Source: Siphonodentalium dalli (Eukaryota; Mollusca; Scaphopoda; Gadilida; Siphonodentaliidae). From it: a stretch of DNA of 64,000 bases. Position 1 is the first letter of the stretch, and each line of letters starts with the position of its first letter. The stretch spans positions 141,938,351-142,002,350 of the forward strand of contig CP136062.1 of assembly GCA_032622095.1 (NCBI GenBank). Reading direction: 5' to 3'. The notes below the pieces were generated by a model, which was not told the DNA's origin, searched no databases, and was given only the letters and a program-made list of their open reading frames with translations. Of this stretch, positions 24,268 through 37,060 are shown piece after piece. The position numbers and the translations under genes were made by a program.

Positions 24268-25740
24268 CCGATTTGAACAAACACGACACACGTGTGATTA
24301 CAGGTATAATGAGATCAATAACCAGCTTCCCGTGAACCGCCAAGATTTCAAGTGCGTTGCTGAAATTAGAATATCAAACCCGATACTTTTATTAGATCAC
24401 CTCATCTCATTCATATAATTTTGTCCCTTATTTTATTCAAGCGCAGCAAATAACGCGAATACATTGGAAACGAGAGGCGTCAATTACAATGTATTACGTG
24501 ACACACATAGTGAAAGAAATCAGAAACAATACTGAATACAACGGTGAAAAACATCGATTTTGACGGGATATATTTGACATGTATAATTTATTCCCCTGTA
24601 GAATACATAATTCGTGAAGCCATCGCAGGACGGAGAGCATTCAAAATTTATGTTAATCCGGTTTGACGCAACTTTAATCTTGTAAAAAAAATCATGTCTT
24701 TATTGGAAGCGGCTAATGGCACAACAATATGTTGAACTTGTTGATTTTCCAATAATTTATTACAGGGAAATTTGTTGTTTTTGACCAATATTTGCATACT
24801 TTCCTACTTTTGGTTTTTCCAACAATTGGAAAGCTGGTGTCCTGATCCCTCCTCCGTGGCCAGTGAAAACTACTAATTGATTTAAGAAACAATAGTTTCC
24901 TACATTTGGTCAAAATTATATTCTGAAATGGTCATGAGTTAGAAATTTTCCAACCTATAAGTGAGGGAGTAGTTTTGAAATTTCCAACATACGGGAAGCT
25001 TGAACCCAGTCTAGATGCTATGATTTTGCGATTTTCTTGTTAAAATTTCCAAATTTTATCACGCCGGTCCGAACCATTGTCGGCCCGGTGTGTCCTAGTC
25101 GCTAGCCCGTGGTCGTATGAATTTTCCTGCAGTTAGCCCTCTGTTATGATTCATGCAATTTTTAGGTTCAATTCTCTAAATGTTCTCATATAATGGGAAG
25201 AACTATGGTGCTGTTCCTCCATCTGGCTACAGTGATAGTAACCGATAGAGCCATTCAGATATGTATAAAGGAACATTTGGGATGCAAGGTGGTATATAGG
25301 GGTGCGAATGGAATTCAGCAAAACTTGTGAGTTTGGTCCGATTTAAGGGTGGGGGTGCAGATGGAATTCCTCCCAATGTTAACAGCCCCACTACGGATAC
25401 CCTCTAGCAACGTCCCTGCATCCACCCTGTGATAACCCAAAATAGAACGTAGTTTCAACTAAATAACGGGGTGATCAACTTTGGTCGTATACATATAAGT
25501 CAAATTCACCTATTGGATGGGTGGGCTTGGGGATGTGTATAGTAGTGGCTAGTTAGCTCCGGTTATCCCCCTTCGATTAAATCAGGATACTCAAATACAA
25601 TAACATCGGGTTGTATGAGTGTGTTACTCAGATCGAATACCAATCGCGATCTAATCATGAACCCCGATTAGATAGTGATTTGTATAAAAATCCTTGCATG
25701 GTGTATTGACTGATAAATATGACGCCCCGGTGTTCTTGTA
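24268..25740. other. No recognised gene
   Basis: AT-rich DNA with a TTTCCAA-rich stretch (about 24740-25050). A short dispersed repeat (CTAGCAACGTCCCTGCATCC, about 25403) is shared with 16627. I see no domain or RNA gene. Confidence 0.5.
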
Positions 25741-25744
25741 TTAA

Positions 25745-26133
25745 CCCTTTACCCAACAGAAGGGCCCTGTGCCAATGCATTCTCTTATATATGCGAGTCG
25801 ACCATAGGTCGCCTCGCATATAAGAGAATGCATTGGCTTAACACATTAAAAATTATAAAATTGTTAAAGAATGTAAGAAAAAATGGTAAAAAGTGTTAAA
25901 AAAAGATTTTTTTTAGGCCAATGCATTCTCTTATATATGCGAGGCGACCTATGGTCGACTCGCATATATAAGCGAATGCATTGGCACAGGGCTAACTGTA
26001 ACTATCACAATGTGGTCAAGGAGCCGGTTCCAATGATATCCATATTTGTATGGTTCTATTGAGACAGACCGAAGATATTTTAGGCTGTTGAAGCTTTATT
26101 TGGCCGGTTTTGGCCGGTTTGTTGGGTAAAGGG
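25745..26133. mobile_element. TTAA-type MITE (CCCTTTACCCAACA ends) with two hairpin modules
   Basis: Terminal repeats CCCTTTACCCAACA and complement are flanked by TTAA at 25741-25744 and 26134-26137. Hairpins lie at 25771-25837 (a 2-nt deletion in one arm) and 25917-25985, inverted to each other. The right sub-terminal region carries a GGCCGGTTTT tandem pair and TGATAT-CCATATTTGTATGG. An almost identical copy lies in reverse orientation at 40958-41349. No transposase, so it depended on an enzyme in trans. Terminal CCC and TTAA suggest piggyBac. Confidence 0.85.
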
Positions 26134-26137
26134 TTAA

Positions 26138-27150
26138 ACTACACCTTTCGCGTTTGCGATTAGTGGACCACCAAAGCGTGATAAAAAATTCGACGGTCCG
26201 AGAACATGCATGGCCACTTATCTCTAGTTACGATGACTTGAGTACAGTTGTGTGTTTGTACAATCCGTGTCAAAATAGTTCTCAAATGGTGAACCACGAA
26301 GACGTGATACGCACTCGACGTATCGAACAGCGATTCAGACTACGAACATCGTGACATCATGTTCACGGGTTGGGGATCCCACTTCCCGTTTGTCGTCACT
26401 GTGCCAATGCGTAACGTTCTCTGCGGCCGGGAGCGTTGCGTCACGGGGAGTAGTGAGTGGAATAGACTGAGCCAGTGACTGGATTGTTTTTTTTGGGGGG
26501 GGGGGTATTTGTTCAGCGTCTATTTTCGAAATTTTTGGGACAGTTTATCCAAAGAAATGTGTACCATAATAGGAAAATATAGCTTTTACTCGATCGATTG
26601 GCGTTTGAAATTTAAGAATCGGTTCAGGCGTTTGTGAATTATGACCGTTAAATTAAGGAGGTGTCTGAAATAGTAAACTCCACTGTTACGAATGGATATA
26701 TAAGTGAAGCGGTTTTTAAAGTTGCGCGCTCGCTTTAAATTTATATATGTTTGAATTTATATATACTTTACTCGTTTTAACGACACGACCCTGTGGTTTT
26801 AATGACACGACTCTGTGCGCTAAACTTCTAAATTTGCTCCGATTGCTTAAACATCGCAATTTCGGTTTTTCTATATAACTGGTGACGTGACAATATCCGA
26901 TTTATAGCTTATATACGCCCTGCGGTCGTTATAAACATGCGCACAGGTGACCATGTGTATAATATATGCAAATTGACCAATTAGTTTAGTTATGGTAATT
27001 ATGTTTCCTTCGCTAGGGGGGGTGTGGATGGAAAGAAAATTATATCTATGATGCACAGAAATTGACCACTTAATGAAATCGATGTTGTTATTCCTGGTAT
27101 CCATGCTTAAACGTGTAGCCACACATCGGACATGTTCCGTTAGAGGATGG
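26138..27150. other. No gene seen; poly-G tract
   Basis: Poly-T/poly-G at about 26487-26506 and a short direct repeat (ACGACACGAC..TGTG, about 26781-26818) are the only notable sequence features. Confidence 0.55.
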
Positions 27151-27310
27151 ACCCCTGTTGGTCCAGTCGATAATTAAGGTGTGTAGCGCATTAAGCACCA
27201 TAAGCCTCCAGTGATCCCAGGTTCGATCCCAGATTGCCGTCGATTAGTGGTCAACTCACATTGATGTCTGGGATGGGTACACGGTTCGTGTATCTGGTCA
27301 CTTTTGTCAG
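27150..27310 (+). repeat. tRNA-derived SINE
   Basis: TGGTCCAGTCG (27159-27169) fits the pol III A-box and GGTTCGATCCC (27220-27230) is a perfect B-box. The 50-nt gap exceeds a normal intronless tRNA. The body between them (TTAAGGTGTGTAGCGCATTA) is shared with 10.3 and 34.8 kb. Together these indicate a SINE head and not a functional tRNA. Confidence 0.6.
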
Positions 27311-27907
27311 TTGTTTAAAGGGAGTCGTTGGTTTCCTCGTGTATTGAAGTCATTCACATGTGAAAATAACCCTCTGGTCCGTCTTTCATTCACAAATGAA
27401 GGTGACAATTTCGTCATATTGCGACTGAAACGACGACGAATCCACAACCGACCGTTAGAGGAGAAGACACGCCTGAGCGATGAGCCTCATACTAAGTGCA
27501 TGTTCTATCTTGACAATATTCGTTTACATTCGGAAATGTAACAGGAAACAAACGCGCTAGAATTTGTCTGAATTTGTCATTTTTTTTATAAGAAATTCCT
27601 GAATTGGAATATATTGTACAATGTAGGTTAACATACTTTTTATTTGTGTTTGCATCATTTGTTTGTTGCCAGAAGGCGTTGATACGTTAGAAATAACGTG
27701 CCCCAACACAGCGAGTTGCTGACAATCGGAATAAAACATCCTCCGCGTTTTTGGATGCCTTAACATTGTAGTTCCGAAAGTCTATCGTCAACTATATATA
27801 TATATATGACCATGATAATGCCTTGTTTTAATACACATTGCCATACATGTGCTTTTAATATTAGTTAACGAAAATGTTAAATATTATGAGAAAATCGTAA
27901 TTATAAG

Positions 27908-27975
27908 TGACGTGGAACACTCAGGTGGGGTGGATTAGAATATAATCTTGTTCTAACTAGTTATTCCTATAAATG
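27908..27975 (+). mobile_element. Short LTR-like fragment
   Basis: GTGGAACACTCAGGTGGGGT and, shortly after, ATAATCTTGTTC parallel the start of the LTR-like sequences at 21460 and 43274. Only about 65 bp are recognisable before the 33-bp minisatellite. Confidence 0.4.
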
Positions 27976-28003
27976 TTAATCCTCAATGGAAGTATATAAC
28001 ACC

Positions 28004-28277
28004 GTTCTGATGTATGGGTTATATGCTGTTACTCCCGTTCTGATGTATGGATTTTATGCTGTTACTCCCGTTCTGATGTATGGAGTATATGCTGTTACTC
28101 CCGTTCTGATGTATGGGTTATATGCTGTTACTCCCGTTCTGATGTATGGATTATATGCTGTTACTCCCGTTCTGATGTATGGAATATATGCTGTTACTCA
28201 CGTTCGGATGTATGGGTTATATGCTGTTACTCCCGTTCTGAGGTATGGATTTTATGCTGTTACTCCCGTGCGCGGAA
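28004..28277. repeat. 33-bp minisatellite, 8 copies, open in frame
   Basis: Unit GTTCTGATGTATGGGTTATA plus TGCTGTTACTCCC starts at 28004, 28037, 28070, 28103, 28136, 28169, 28202 and 28235, with a degenerate ninth start at 28268. A 33-bp period gives an 11-residue peptide repeat (VLMYGLYAVTP) and thus the 111-codon frame 27986-28321. I see no other sign of a gene. Confidence 0.95.
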
Positions 28278-29920
28278 TCATTGCTGTTTGTTTAATGGCG
28301 AATAATTTCGTCGCGCGCTAAGGCATAATGTGCGAACTTCAAAGTTTGTTTTCTTGAATGGTGCGATTGAATTGCTTGGAAAATTTCGAGAATATTAGAT
28401 TTTAGTTTAAACATATAGACTATTAGTTGATTGGCACCTTCGTCCAGTTGGCATAGCGGCCGGGTACTCACTCACTCATCAGTTTGATCACGAAATAAGT
28501 ATATAGGATGTCTTTAAGCGGTTTCGAGTGAGATCACATGTATATACTGAAAGCAGCAATGACGCAATCAAAGATTATTCCAATGGCCCTGTACATAATA
28601 AGAGACAAAGAGTAAGAATGTCACCCCTGTGTTGTAGAGACACTATAGTCACGGTCAAACACCGCAGATTCCCCATAATATAGTTATACGTACAATACGA
28701 TGAACATAAAGATTGTGTTGTGCAACATGTCCATTGGGGCCTAGACTATATTGACTCGACATTGGTACCCAGCATGGCTTGTAGTATGCATTGTACTGAA
28801 GTAACGTAAAACGCGCATATTTTATGGGCAGCACAACAGGATATTCAACTGTTTTGTACGAAACTAAAACCTCTATGAGAAGACACAATGGCGATGAGTG
28901 TATTGTCAGGGACATGTCCGAGGTGTGTCCTATAGGAATATCGAAGGAACGACGACTCAAGACGGCACATACAATACACTAAAATTGATCGACAAATACA
29001 TGGTCTTCAGTCGCCTTCTTAAAACGACAGGCTCTGTGTTTAAAGCTATTCGTAAGCTTCCATGCATCAAATTATACATATTCATTTTTTACGTCTAAAT
29101 GTATCATGCCCCGGTGATGAAAATAGGTCGATAAATGGACATAATGATAATGCACAAACTCTGTATTCTCTAAACAAGACTTTATCAGCGGTATTAAACT
29201 GTCATGACAATATAGCGATACAAACGGCTGATATAGTATTTGTGTCACTTGAGTCTGCATACATTTACATTAGTGTTAACATTGAAAGACATGAATTTTG
29301 AAAACTATATGATCCATATTGGTACTCTCATGTCCTCCAAATACAGCTCACATCGGTTCCACGTGAGACTGAAAGCATTTACTTTTGCTACTGTTGTGTC
29401 CCATCTCATAAGGTAGAACAATATTTCTCACATACACCCTTGGTAGATAAATATACTACATTATATGACTAAGAAAAATCTAAACCCACATTAAGCTCAT
29501 ATTGAACTTTTATCACACACATACACTCTTCACGGGTGATTCTGTCTGTTTTCCTTAGACATATATATTGTAACACAAGTTACAAGGGATTGGCCCGGGC
29601 ACATGTTACATATATGTCAACTTAACGTGGTCAATCTCCCGACAATTTACACACATATGTTTAATGAAGCTAATAGGAATAACAGATAATGTACACGATG
29701 TAAGCATATTGATGACGAGTGGTGATTTGTGTCCCCATCTTAATTTTATCAGAATCATCAACCGTCTTTAGCATAATGTAATGCTTATTGTTACAAGCTA
29801 CTAAATTCAATTCAGTTCAAATTAGACACTTGTGTTTATCATATCAGGAGAGAATGAACCTTTACTATACTGAATGGATTCTCCCACTCAATTATAAAAA
29901 TATTCATTGAAACAGTTTAT
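28278..29920. other. No recognised gene
   Basis: A 101-codon minus-strand frame at 28655-28960 reads fairly smoothly but matches nothing I recognise. It could be an unrecognised exon. No repeats of note. Confidence 0.4.
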
Positions 29921-29924
29921 TATT

Positions 29925-30090
29925 CATTTGGAGGGGTGTTCATGTAATAAGCAGACGACAGACATGCGAACAGATAATACAAGGGCAGAACTATTCATAA
30001 ATTCATTGCTAGGGATATGTTCAGATAATAAGTTCAACAATAGTCGTGTGTCGAACTTATTATCTGAACATTTCTTATGGGAACCATTAG
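29925..30090 (+). repeat. Dispersed hairpin-bearing repeat, best copy
   Basis: Contains GGAGGGGTGTTCATGTAATA, CAGACGACAGACATGCGAAC, CAGATAATACAAGGGCAGAA and a perfect 17-bp inverted pair GTTCAGATAATAAGTTC / GAACTTATTATCTGAAC (about 30018-30071). Relatives lie at 22978-23160 (reversed), 23400-23500 and 56620-56765. Confidence 0.7.
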
Positions 30091-33000
30091 TCAATGTGTA
30101 TTTTGTATACATAGAAAGAATTAATATGGAATATACAATTTCTGCTGAGCCGATAAATTCTATGATATCAAGTTGTTTTTCGAGACTCGTTGACTGTGTG
30201 TATTTGTAGTTGGTGTATTTATCGAGCTAAACAACTCCAAAAAATAAGTTCCTCACTCATATAATAACCTGTATCCTATGTTATTCGTCCGATCGCATTG
30301 AACAGGAGGACATGATAACCGCAGCACATTGTATATGTTAATTATACCGACGGTTTGCTAACTTTTTTCTGAATGTCACTTGATCTAAACATTGGAGATT
30401 GTGCGTGTCAGCCCTCACCCCCCCCCCCCCCCCCAATTTGGTACGAGGGACTCGTGCCATCGTCATGCGCTACGCGCGGCACTCACACCCCTCTGTTACA
30501 TGTAGCAGGTATTCAGTATCCATGTCCCGTCTCAATTCTAGATTAAAATAAATGGCCGGTGCACAACTTTGATGGCGACAAATTGTGTTACATGTATTTA
30601 GTGGCTAGATTGGGCATTTTTAACACTTTTTAACATTTTCGGGTCTTATACTGTTAATCGGGGCCTAGTTTTCCCATAATATGCATTCACATGTGCGGCA
30701 TTACTGACCAAATATAGTATTATGTATCTATCAGGGGAGTTTTACAGATTATTATTGAGAATAGAGATGAAATAAATGGCATTGAAATGAGAAATATATA
30801 TCTTTCATCCCACCTTTTCTTAACTGGTACTCAGTATTCGCTATTTACCACCCCCTTCTGTTAACTACATTCAGTATTCACCCCCTATATTGTATGTAAC
30901 CGGTATTCTTAATTCAGGAGGGGGGGGGTGACTCTCCCAAAATTACGAGTAGCTCTAAAGTCCGACAATAGGATGAATATTTTTACTGCACACTATGAAC
31001 ATACATGCCTCTTTGAAGTGTATTCGATATGACGTGGAACGTATCTGGTCTGACGAAAATATTCTGGGGGATGGAGTTGGCATGTATTGATCATAAGGAC
31101 CACCACCGACTTTCAAAATGCTCCTCAAATATAAAAAATAGGTCAATGTTATCAAATATACAACTTCACTAGACGCCACATTGATAGACGATCTCAGCAG
31201 TAATTGCCGTAAATACACATATTTATTTCTAAGGTCTAAGGTCTAAACATCTAGAAATAATGAGTTTAGATATTTATATGTCAGTCTTATGTGATATTAC
31301 ATGACAGTTTGGAACCTGGACGCCTCACAAAGCACTAAACATACCATATAGTCCTTCCATGGGTAGTCGGTTCTCTATTTATTTACTGTAGTCCATCATA
31401 TATCTCAACCGTGGCAAACAGAACCATCCGTTGTATATATGCATGTGCATACTGTCGCGATCTTGGAAATGAACTATGTTGAGTTGACTTCAAATGGCTC
31501 CCAATATCAAGGATGTGTTCTTTTCTTTTCTCATGAACAATCGGGGAAAGGGATTATTTTCAGAGTTCAAGGTCCGTGTCGCTAATATATATATTGCTTC
31601 ACACGCGTCGGAATTCACATGTAGGCAATATGTATGTAGACAAAGATGAAGCAAAAATAGTCTTCACATTAAGTATTAACATTTCCTAGCTAAAATTCAG
31701 TTCATTAATTTTGTGTCAACTCGTTCTTTGTTAAATGCCCATTGGCGAGTATAGGGAACGTTCAGACTTCCTTCCATGTGAATCATAGACCACTCCAATG
31801 TGTATTTTTATATGCATCGATGGCACGGGGTGAACTTACGGTTAGTACGTGTACAATATTATAATGGATCGGTCAAATCGAAAAATTGCCTTAGTGTTCA
31901 GTATACCCCTACCCCCAACATATCCTCGTGCAAATATGTTCATATTGGACCTAAATATTCACATAGGTTCAATAGGACTTATATTCCCTTTATGGCGCGG
32001 GCTACAGTGAATGAGAGCGTAGATCTGGTAAGTCGATTTAGGTTCATATAGAGCGTAATTCAGATTCAAATAATGCCGATGTCGGCTTATTTGTGTTTTT
32101 GAAATAAGCTCAATATGAGCTTAGCTTCAGGAGAACAGGCTGCTATACCCTTGGTAAAACAAATTGAAACCATCTTTTTCATGAGGTAAATAAATGTCAT
32201 TAACCAAAATGATTATTGGACAGCTATGTATGGCAAGACTATTGGTGAATATACCCTAAATTAGCCTATCTGCAGTGGTTGACCAGCATCATGCTATTGG
32301 TTAATAGAACATTCAAATCACAATAATCAGGTTGATATATTTGTTGTTATTTGGGCCCTGTTGATACCAGATACGACTGATCTTATTTTTCCTGGTTTTT
32401 GTCATGACAGAAAATGTAACGTTCAGCGTTAAAATATCTTGACGATTTAGACAAACTGTCGCCCGTCAACTCTGTACAATAATAGTACGCTGGACGTAAA
32501 CGTAGAGCATCTCCGATCTAAAAGTGGTCAACTCATTATTCTGCCGTTAGAAATGTTGAGAAAATCACTGAGACAATAGGCAAATCCTGTACCCTCCACC
32601 AATGTTATAAAATTAAAAATATCGCCATTGCTGTAGATGTGAACCAATAAATAGACTACTAATAAGGACCGACGCGTGTACATTTTACACGTACGTAATG
32701 AATGTTAAAGAAAATCGAATTGATGCACATGGATTTCCACTCGTAAATAATCAATGCAAATACCATCTCTGAGTTGCATAATATGCTCGAGAGCTCGTTC
32801 AATGGGAATGGCTATATTGTTTAGGGATTGCCTATAGGTAATATAAGGTTTTGTGCAGATCATTTTCCGACAATGCCTAATCTCATGGGCGTTTGTCTAA
32901 ATTTCCAAGGACCGAGACTTGGTATTCGCACATGTTATGATTTGTTTTGAGAGACTGAGCGATGACTTATTGACAAAAGTGATTACGTTATACATTAAAT

Positions 33001-33430
33001 ACAAAGTATGGATATAAATCAAATGGATCTAAATGTTTGTCTTGAATGCTAGTTTCTTGCCCATTTGGGATCAGTGCGATATAGAAAACTACATCGCACT
33101 GACTCCGAACTGGGTCCAATTTTGTTGGTAATGGACATAGCCATCTAATTGGCTGTCTTGATGTCCACCAGCATAAATTGTGGATCAACTCGGGTTATGA
33201 AAGAGATGATCCGTTCATTTGTATACATCTTAGTATGTCTATAACGGATCCGAGGGAGTATGTCACTGGGGCCTCGCCGGTTACTTTCATGTAAAATACA
33301 TGTTAAATCAGTCCTCATTTTCCCGATGAGCCGCGTACCAGTGGGGTGAGATCCAGTTAGGAGTTATACATTTTAGATATGAGATGGAAGAGGTTGGATT
33401 TTTTCAAAGATAGCAAAATTATGTTATTAC
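30091..33430. other. No exon or transposon recognised; likely intron of the minus-strand gene
   Basis: This interval lies downstream, on the minus strand, of the GPR158-like exon and should be intron if that gene is intact. I looked for the cysteine/EGF-like region and membrane segments expected next in that family and did not see them. A poly-C tract lies at about 30418-30434 and a poly-G tract at about 30919-30928. The minus-strand frame 32988-33188 has no recognisable domain. Confidence 0.4.
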
Positions 33431-34046
33431 CTGTTGTGTAATTGAAATTCTCGAGTTTACCACTCCTCATCCTTGCTGTGAAAAACCACTCCGAATCATT
33501 TCCGTTTTTTATATAATCGTACTCCAGTGATAGGTCTTTAACGTGAATTCGCCCGTTGGGCAGTCGAAAGGCATAAGGACACCATAAGTGGTAATCTTTA
33601 AATTTCAATTTGTCATAACAATTTCCTGCAGCAAAAATTTCTGGATCGCCGTCAACTATATTTTGCACCTGGCTATAAAAGAGATATTCAGAATCTGTGA
33701 TATCCTTCACTCCACTCATCCATATCCGTGTCAGGAGGTTTGCACGGTTCACTGCAACTAAAGCCTGACGTTTAAACTTTTTAAACCCATATTGTTTCAC
33801 AACTCCAAGGCCGAGGTTGATTTGAGTCCCCTTCTGACACTGTTCCTTATTCCGTTCGAATTCGTCCACTAGCTCCAAGAACTGCTCAACTATATCTTCC
33901 TCGGTAGAATTCACATTCACTTTGGGATTACTATTTTGAATAATTTTATAAGTTATATTCGTTTCTGCTAAATAGGTCGCTATTGTGAACGATAACACGA
34001 CAGACCACAAATAAAATGAGGCCTTAAAACTCCAAAGAAAAGCCAT
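33431..34046 (-). CDS. First coding exon of a GPR158/GPR179-like class C GPCR (partial gene)
   Basis: The ATG at 34046 opens a frame whose first 30 residues form a basic-then-hydrophobic signal peptide (FYLWSVVLSFTIATYLAE). The ectodomain follows. About residues 95-110 contain the AVNRANLL segment, then FYSQVQNIVDGDPEIFAAGN, then the WCPYAFR, VKDLSLEYDY and EWF motifs. This order and spacing resemble the extracellular Cache domain of GPR158-type orphan receptors as I recall them. Cysteines and NxS/T sites fit a secreted domain. The exon ends at ACAG|GTAATA: the last exon base is 33431 and GT occupies 33430-33429. That gives 205 codons plus one base; the frame continuing to 33357 is intron read-through. 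Upstream, a pyrimidine-rich TTTCGATTAG at about 34087 could be an acceptor for a 5' UTR intron. Downstream exons were not found. Well over 200 codons of clean, domain-like sequence contrast with every transposon remnant here. Gene reality is fairly sure; the exact family is less sure. Confidence 0.72.
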
Positions 34047-34086
34047 ATTACGGGAGGTATATATAGATAAGGAAATAATATTCCTT

Positions 34087-35382
34087 CTAATCGAAACACG
34101 AAAATAAAATGTCCCGACAAAATGTTTAGAAACCTTAACAATGATTCCGTGTCTATGAATAAAATATTAGACCACAGAGAATATGTAAGTATTCATGAGT
34201 TGTCACTATCAGGCGGGCTTTTCCCACATCGCTGATGTGATCCAAAGAGTTAGAACACCGAAGCCACCGCGAGCGTGATAAGAGAACCCGTCTATCTCGG
34301 CAAATTGCTACAACTGCTTGATCCGACTTGTAGCCGCTTCTATCTGTCAGTCTTGTTGTTCGTTCTCTGATTCGTTCTATTGATCTCGCCATCGCGATCT
34401 GTAGATGAGAGATTCGAAGCCTTTCCGATAGCCTGTTCGTTCGCCTCGAGTTACCTTGAAAACAAAAAGGATGTTTAGTTAAACCTAATTAATGATATAT
34501 TATTTTCTTCATCCGATAATTGCTTTAAATACGTTGTATATGCAGCTTAACCCACGAAGCATCAAAGTGCTTATCTATTATGCGTATAGATTATTCACAA
34601 GTTCTCAGCAACGGGTATCGAGAAAGCACCACCTTTGTAACAATAGGACAATATGTGTTCGCGATTGTCCGTTCGTGGATGTAGAAATGAGACCGAAGTT
34701 GTTACTATTCTATGACACCAGCAAAAAGAAGGTCCGAATAGATATTCTCCTTTCGGACCAAAGTCTCCAGGTTGGTTAGCCGGCAAGGTACATAGCCCAT
34801 TAGGTCGTCACAATTGCGTCGTATTATTTTTCTGCACCAAAATCTGCCATATATGCCCGACAACTGTATACGGGATATGGGTGAAATGACATGTTGTTGA
34901 AGTCAAAATAGTTATCACACCGATCATGCATCTTGTAGTCTGAGGCAGTTTGTTGACATAATTTGCTGTAACTACGTTATTCGTCCATCTGTCTTCTTGT
35001 GATGTTTTATCGATGAGGATGTATTTATAATCATTCCGTGCTATAATGATGATACACCCTTCGACACTCATGTCAACAACATAATGACTGCAGTTTCGGT
35101 TACCGGTATATAGGCATTTAACTGTATCTATAACATATATGAACGTATGCCATTAAATAGATCTATTCTGATAGCTATTGGAAACTTCATGACTATATCT
35201 TGCTTCAGTGGGGTTCAGTACACTATTTTTATGAGCAGGTAAACACATACCATATACATTGATATGCGTCAATTTGGTCATTGTTGATCATGTTGGTGCA
35301 TATATATTCATCGCACCACAACTGATAGCACCTGTTAATAATATATTGACATAATATGATGCGATTTCAGTTTTATTATCAC
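34087..35382. other. Probable 5' region of the receptor gene; SINE fragment
   Basis: Minus-strand sequence at 34440-34470 contains TTTTTGTTTTCAAGGTAACT, which could be either an acceptor (…TTTTCAAG) or a donor (AAG|GTAACT) of a 5' UTR exon. I cannot decide between them. The frame 34153-34392 between them has no recognised domain. A SINE block (GGCAAGGTACATAGCCCATT) lies at about 34780-34806. Confidence 0.35.
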
Positions 35383-37060
35383 GGGGGACCATCTAGATGG
35401 CACCAAAGGGGTCTAACAAGGGTAACTTTTTACGTGAAAGATAATGGTTCGGTTAGAATGTTCTAAAGTGACGCTGTTGTTGTCAGGGCAGAAGGGGGGG
35501 GGGGGGCAGAAAAATAATTTGTCGCCGATTTCTTATACATAATCATCCAGTCAGGGGTGCACGGAAGGGGAGAGAGCCACCAAAATTGATAACAATGTTT
35601 TAGCGCCGATTTCCACCAAATTGATACAAATTTTTCTCCATGATACAAGGAATCTAATCGTGTGAAGAGATGGGGACAATACAGTGATTTAAAGATGACA
35701 GATTGGTGCCGTTTGGTGAGAGATGGGGGCACTAAATTTGACAAGAATTTGTCGCTGATTACCACCAAACTTATACATAATTATCTCCATCATATCAGGA
35801 GTTTAATGGTGTGGATTAAAGCGGCCAAAAGTGGCACCATTGGAGTCAGGTGTGCAATGAAGGGGAGATGCATACTAAAATTGTTAAAAATAGTTTCAGC
35901 GTCGATTAAAAAAAATGGCACATATTCTTCTCCGTGATACGAGGAATCTAATCGTACGGTTTAAATGCGCCAAATTGATGACGTTTGGTGAGGGATCGGG
36001 CACTACATTTGATACGAATTTGTGAAGTCGTCGATTTCCACCAATTTTGTATATATTCATCTTCACAATGAGTCTAATTATGTGGTTCTAAAGATGTTAA
36101 AAGTGGCGATTACCACCAAAATATACATAATCATATCCATGATACAAGGAGTCTATAATTGTGTGGTTTAACCATGTCAAAAATGAGGTCGTTCAAGTCC
36201 GGGATGAATGGAGGGGAGAGAGACACCAAACTTGATAAAAACGTATTTTTAGTGCCGACTTCTACCAAATTGATACATATTCTTCTCAGTGATACGAGGA
36301 ATCTAATCGTGTGGTTTAAATACGCCAAATTGATACTGTGTGGGTGAGAGATGGGGGCACTACATTTGATGCGAATTTGTTTAGTCGCCGAACTCCACAA
36401 ATTTTATATATATTTATCTTCATTATGGATCTAATTGTGTGGTCTAAAGTTGTCAAAAGTGGCGCCGCTTGACTTATGGATAGGGACGGGAGGGTCACAA
36501 AAACTGATAAAAATATTTTTAGCGCCAATTTCCACCATATTCATACCCGTTCTTCTCCAACGATACGGGGAATCAAATCGTGTGAGTTAAAGACGCCACA
36601 TTTTGGTGCCTATATTTGCGAATGTCTGCCTGTTCCATATCATTTCGGGGGACCATCTAGATCGCACCAAAGGGGTATAACAGGAGTAAATTTTTACGAG
36701 GAAGATAATGGTGTGGGTTAAAATTTTCTAAAGTGACGCTGTTGGTGTCAGGTGGGAGGGCAGAACAAATTATGAAATATTTTTGTCGCCGATTTCCAAC
36801 AAACTTATACAAATCATATCCATGATATGGCATCTTCGAGGCAATGTGCACGGAGTGGAAAGTGGCGCCAAAATAAATTTTAGCGCCGATTTCCACCAAA
36901 TTGATATATTCTCGGGGTGGGGGCACTTAATTTTATAAGAAATTGTTTAGTTGCCGATTACCACCAAACTGATACATAATCATCTCCATGCAATCAGGAG
37001 TCTAAATTCCGTAGTTTAAATTTGTCAAACGTGTCGTCGTTCCAGTCATGAATTGGGAGG
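35383..37060. repeat. Diverged tandem array, about 140-bp units, with duplicated boundary block
   Basis: A motif like GGAATCTAATCGTGTGGTTT recurs near 35649, 35799, 35940, 36070, 36148, 36295, 36426, 36567 and 36995. Each is associated with CCACCAAA..TATACATA and GTGGCGCC-like segments. A distinct 115-bp block (GGGGACCATCTAGATGGCAC...AGTGACGCTGTTG) occurs at 35383 and again at about 36648. A poly-G tract lies at about 35496. Copies are too diverged and too full of indels to encode anything. Confidence 0.8.

Noticed and set aside
27150-27310. Functional tRNA gene
   Set aside because: A- and B-boxes are good, but they are too far apart and no acceptor stem or cloverleaf can be formed. The body is shared with other loci.
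32988-33188. Next exon of the GPR158-like gene
   Set aside because: The frame lacks the cysteine pattern and motifs expected after the first ectodomain exon, and no convincing acceptor precedes it.
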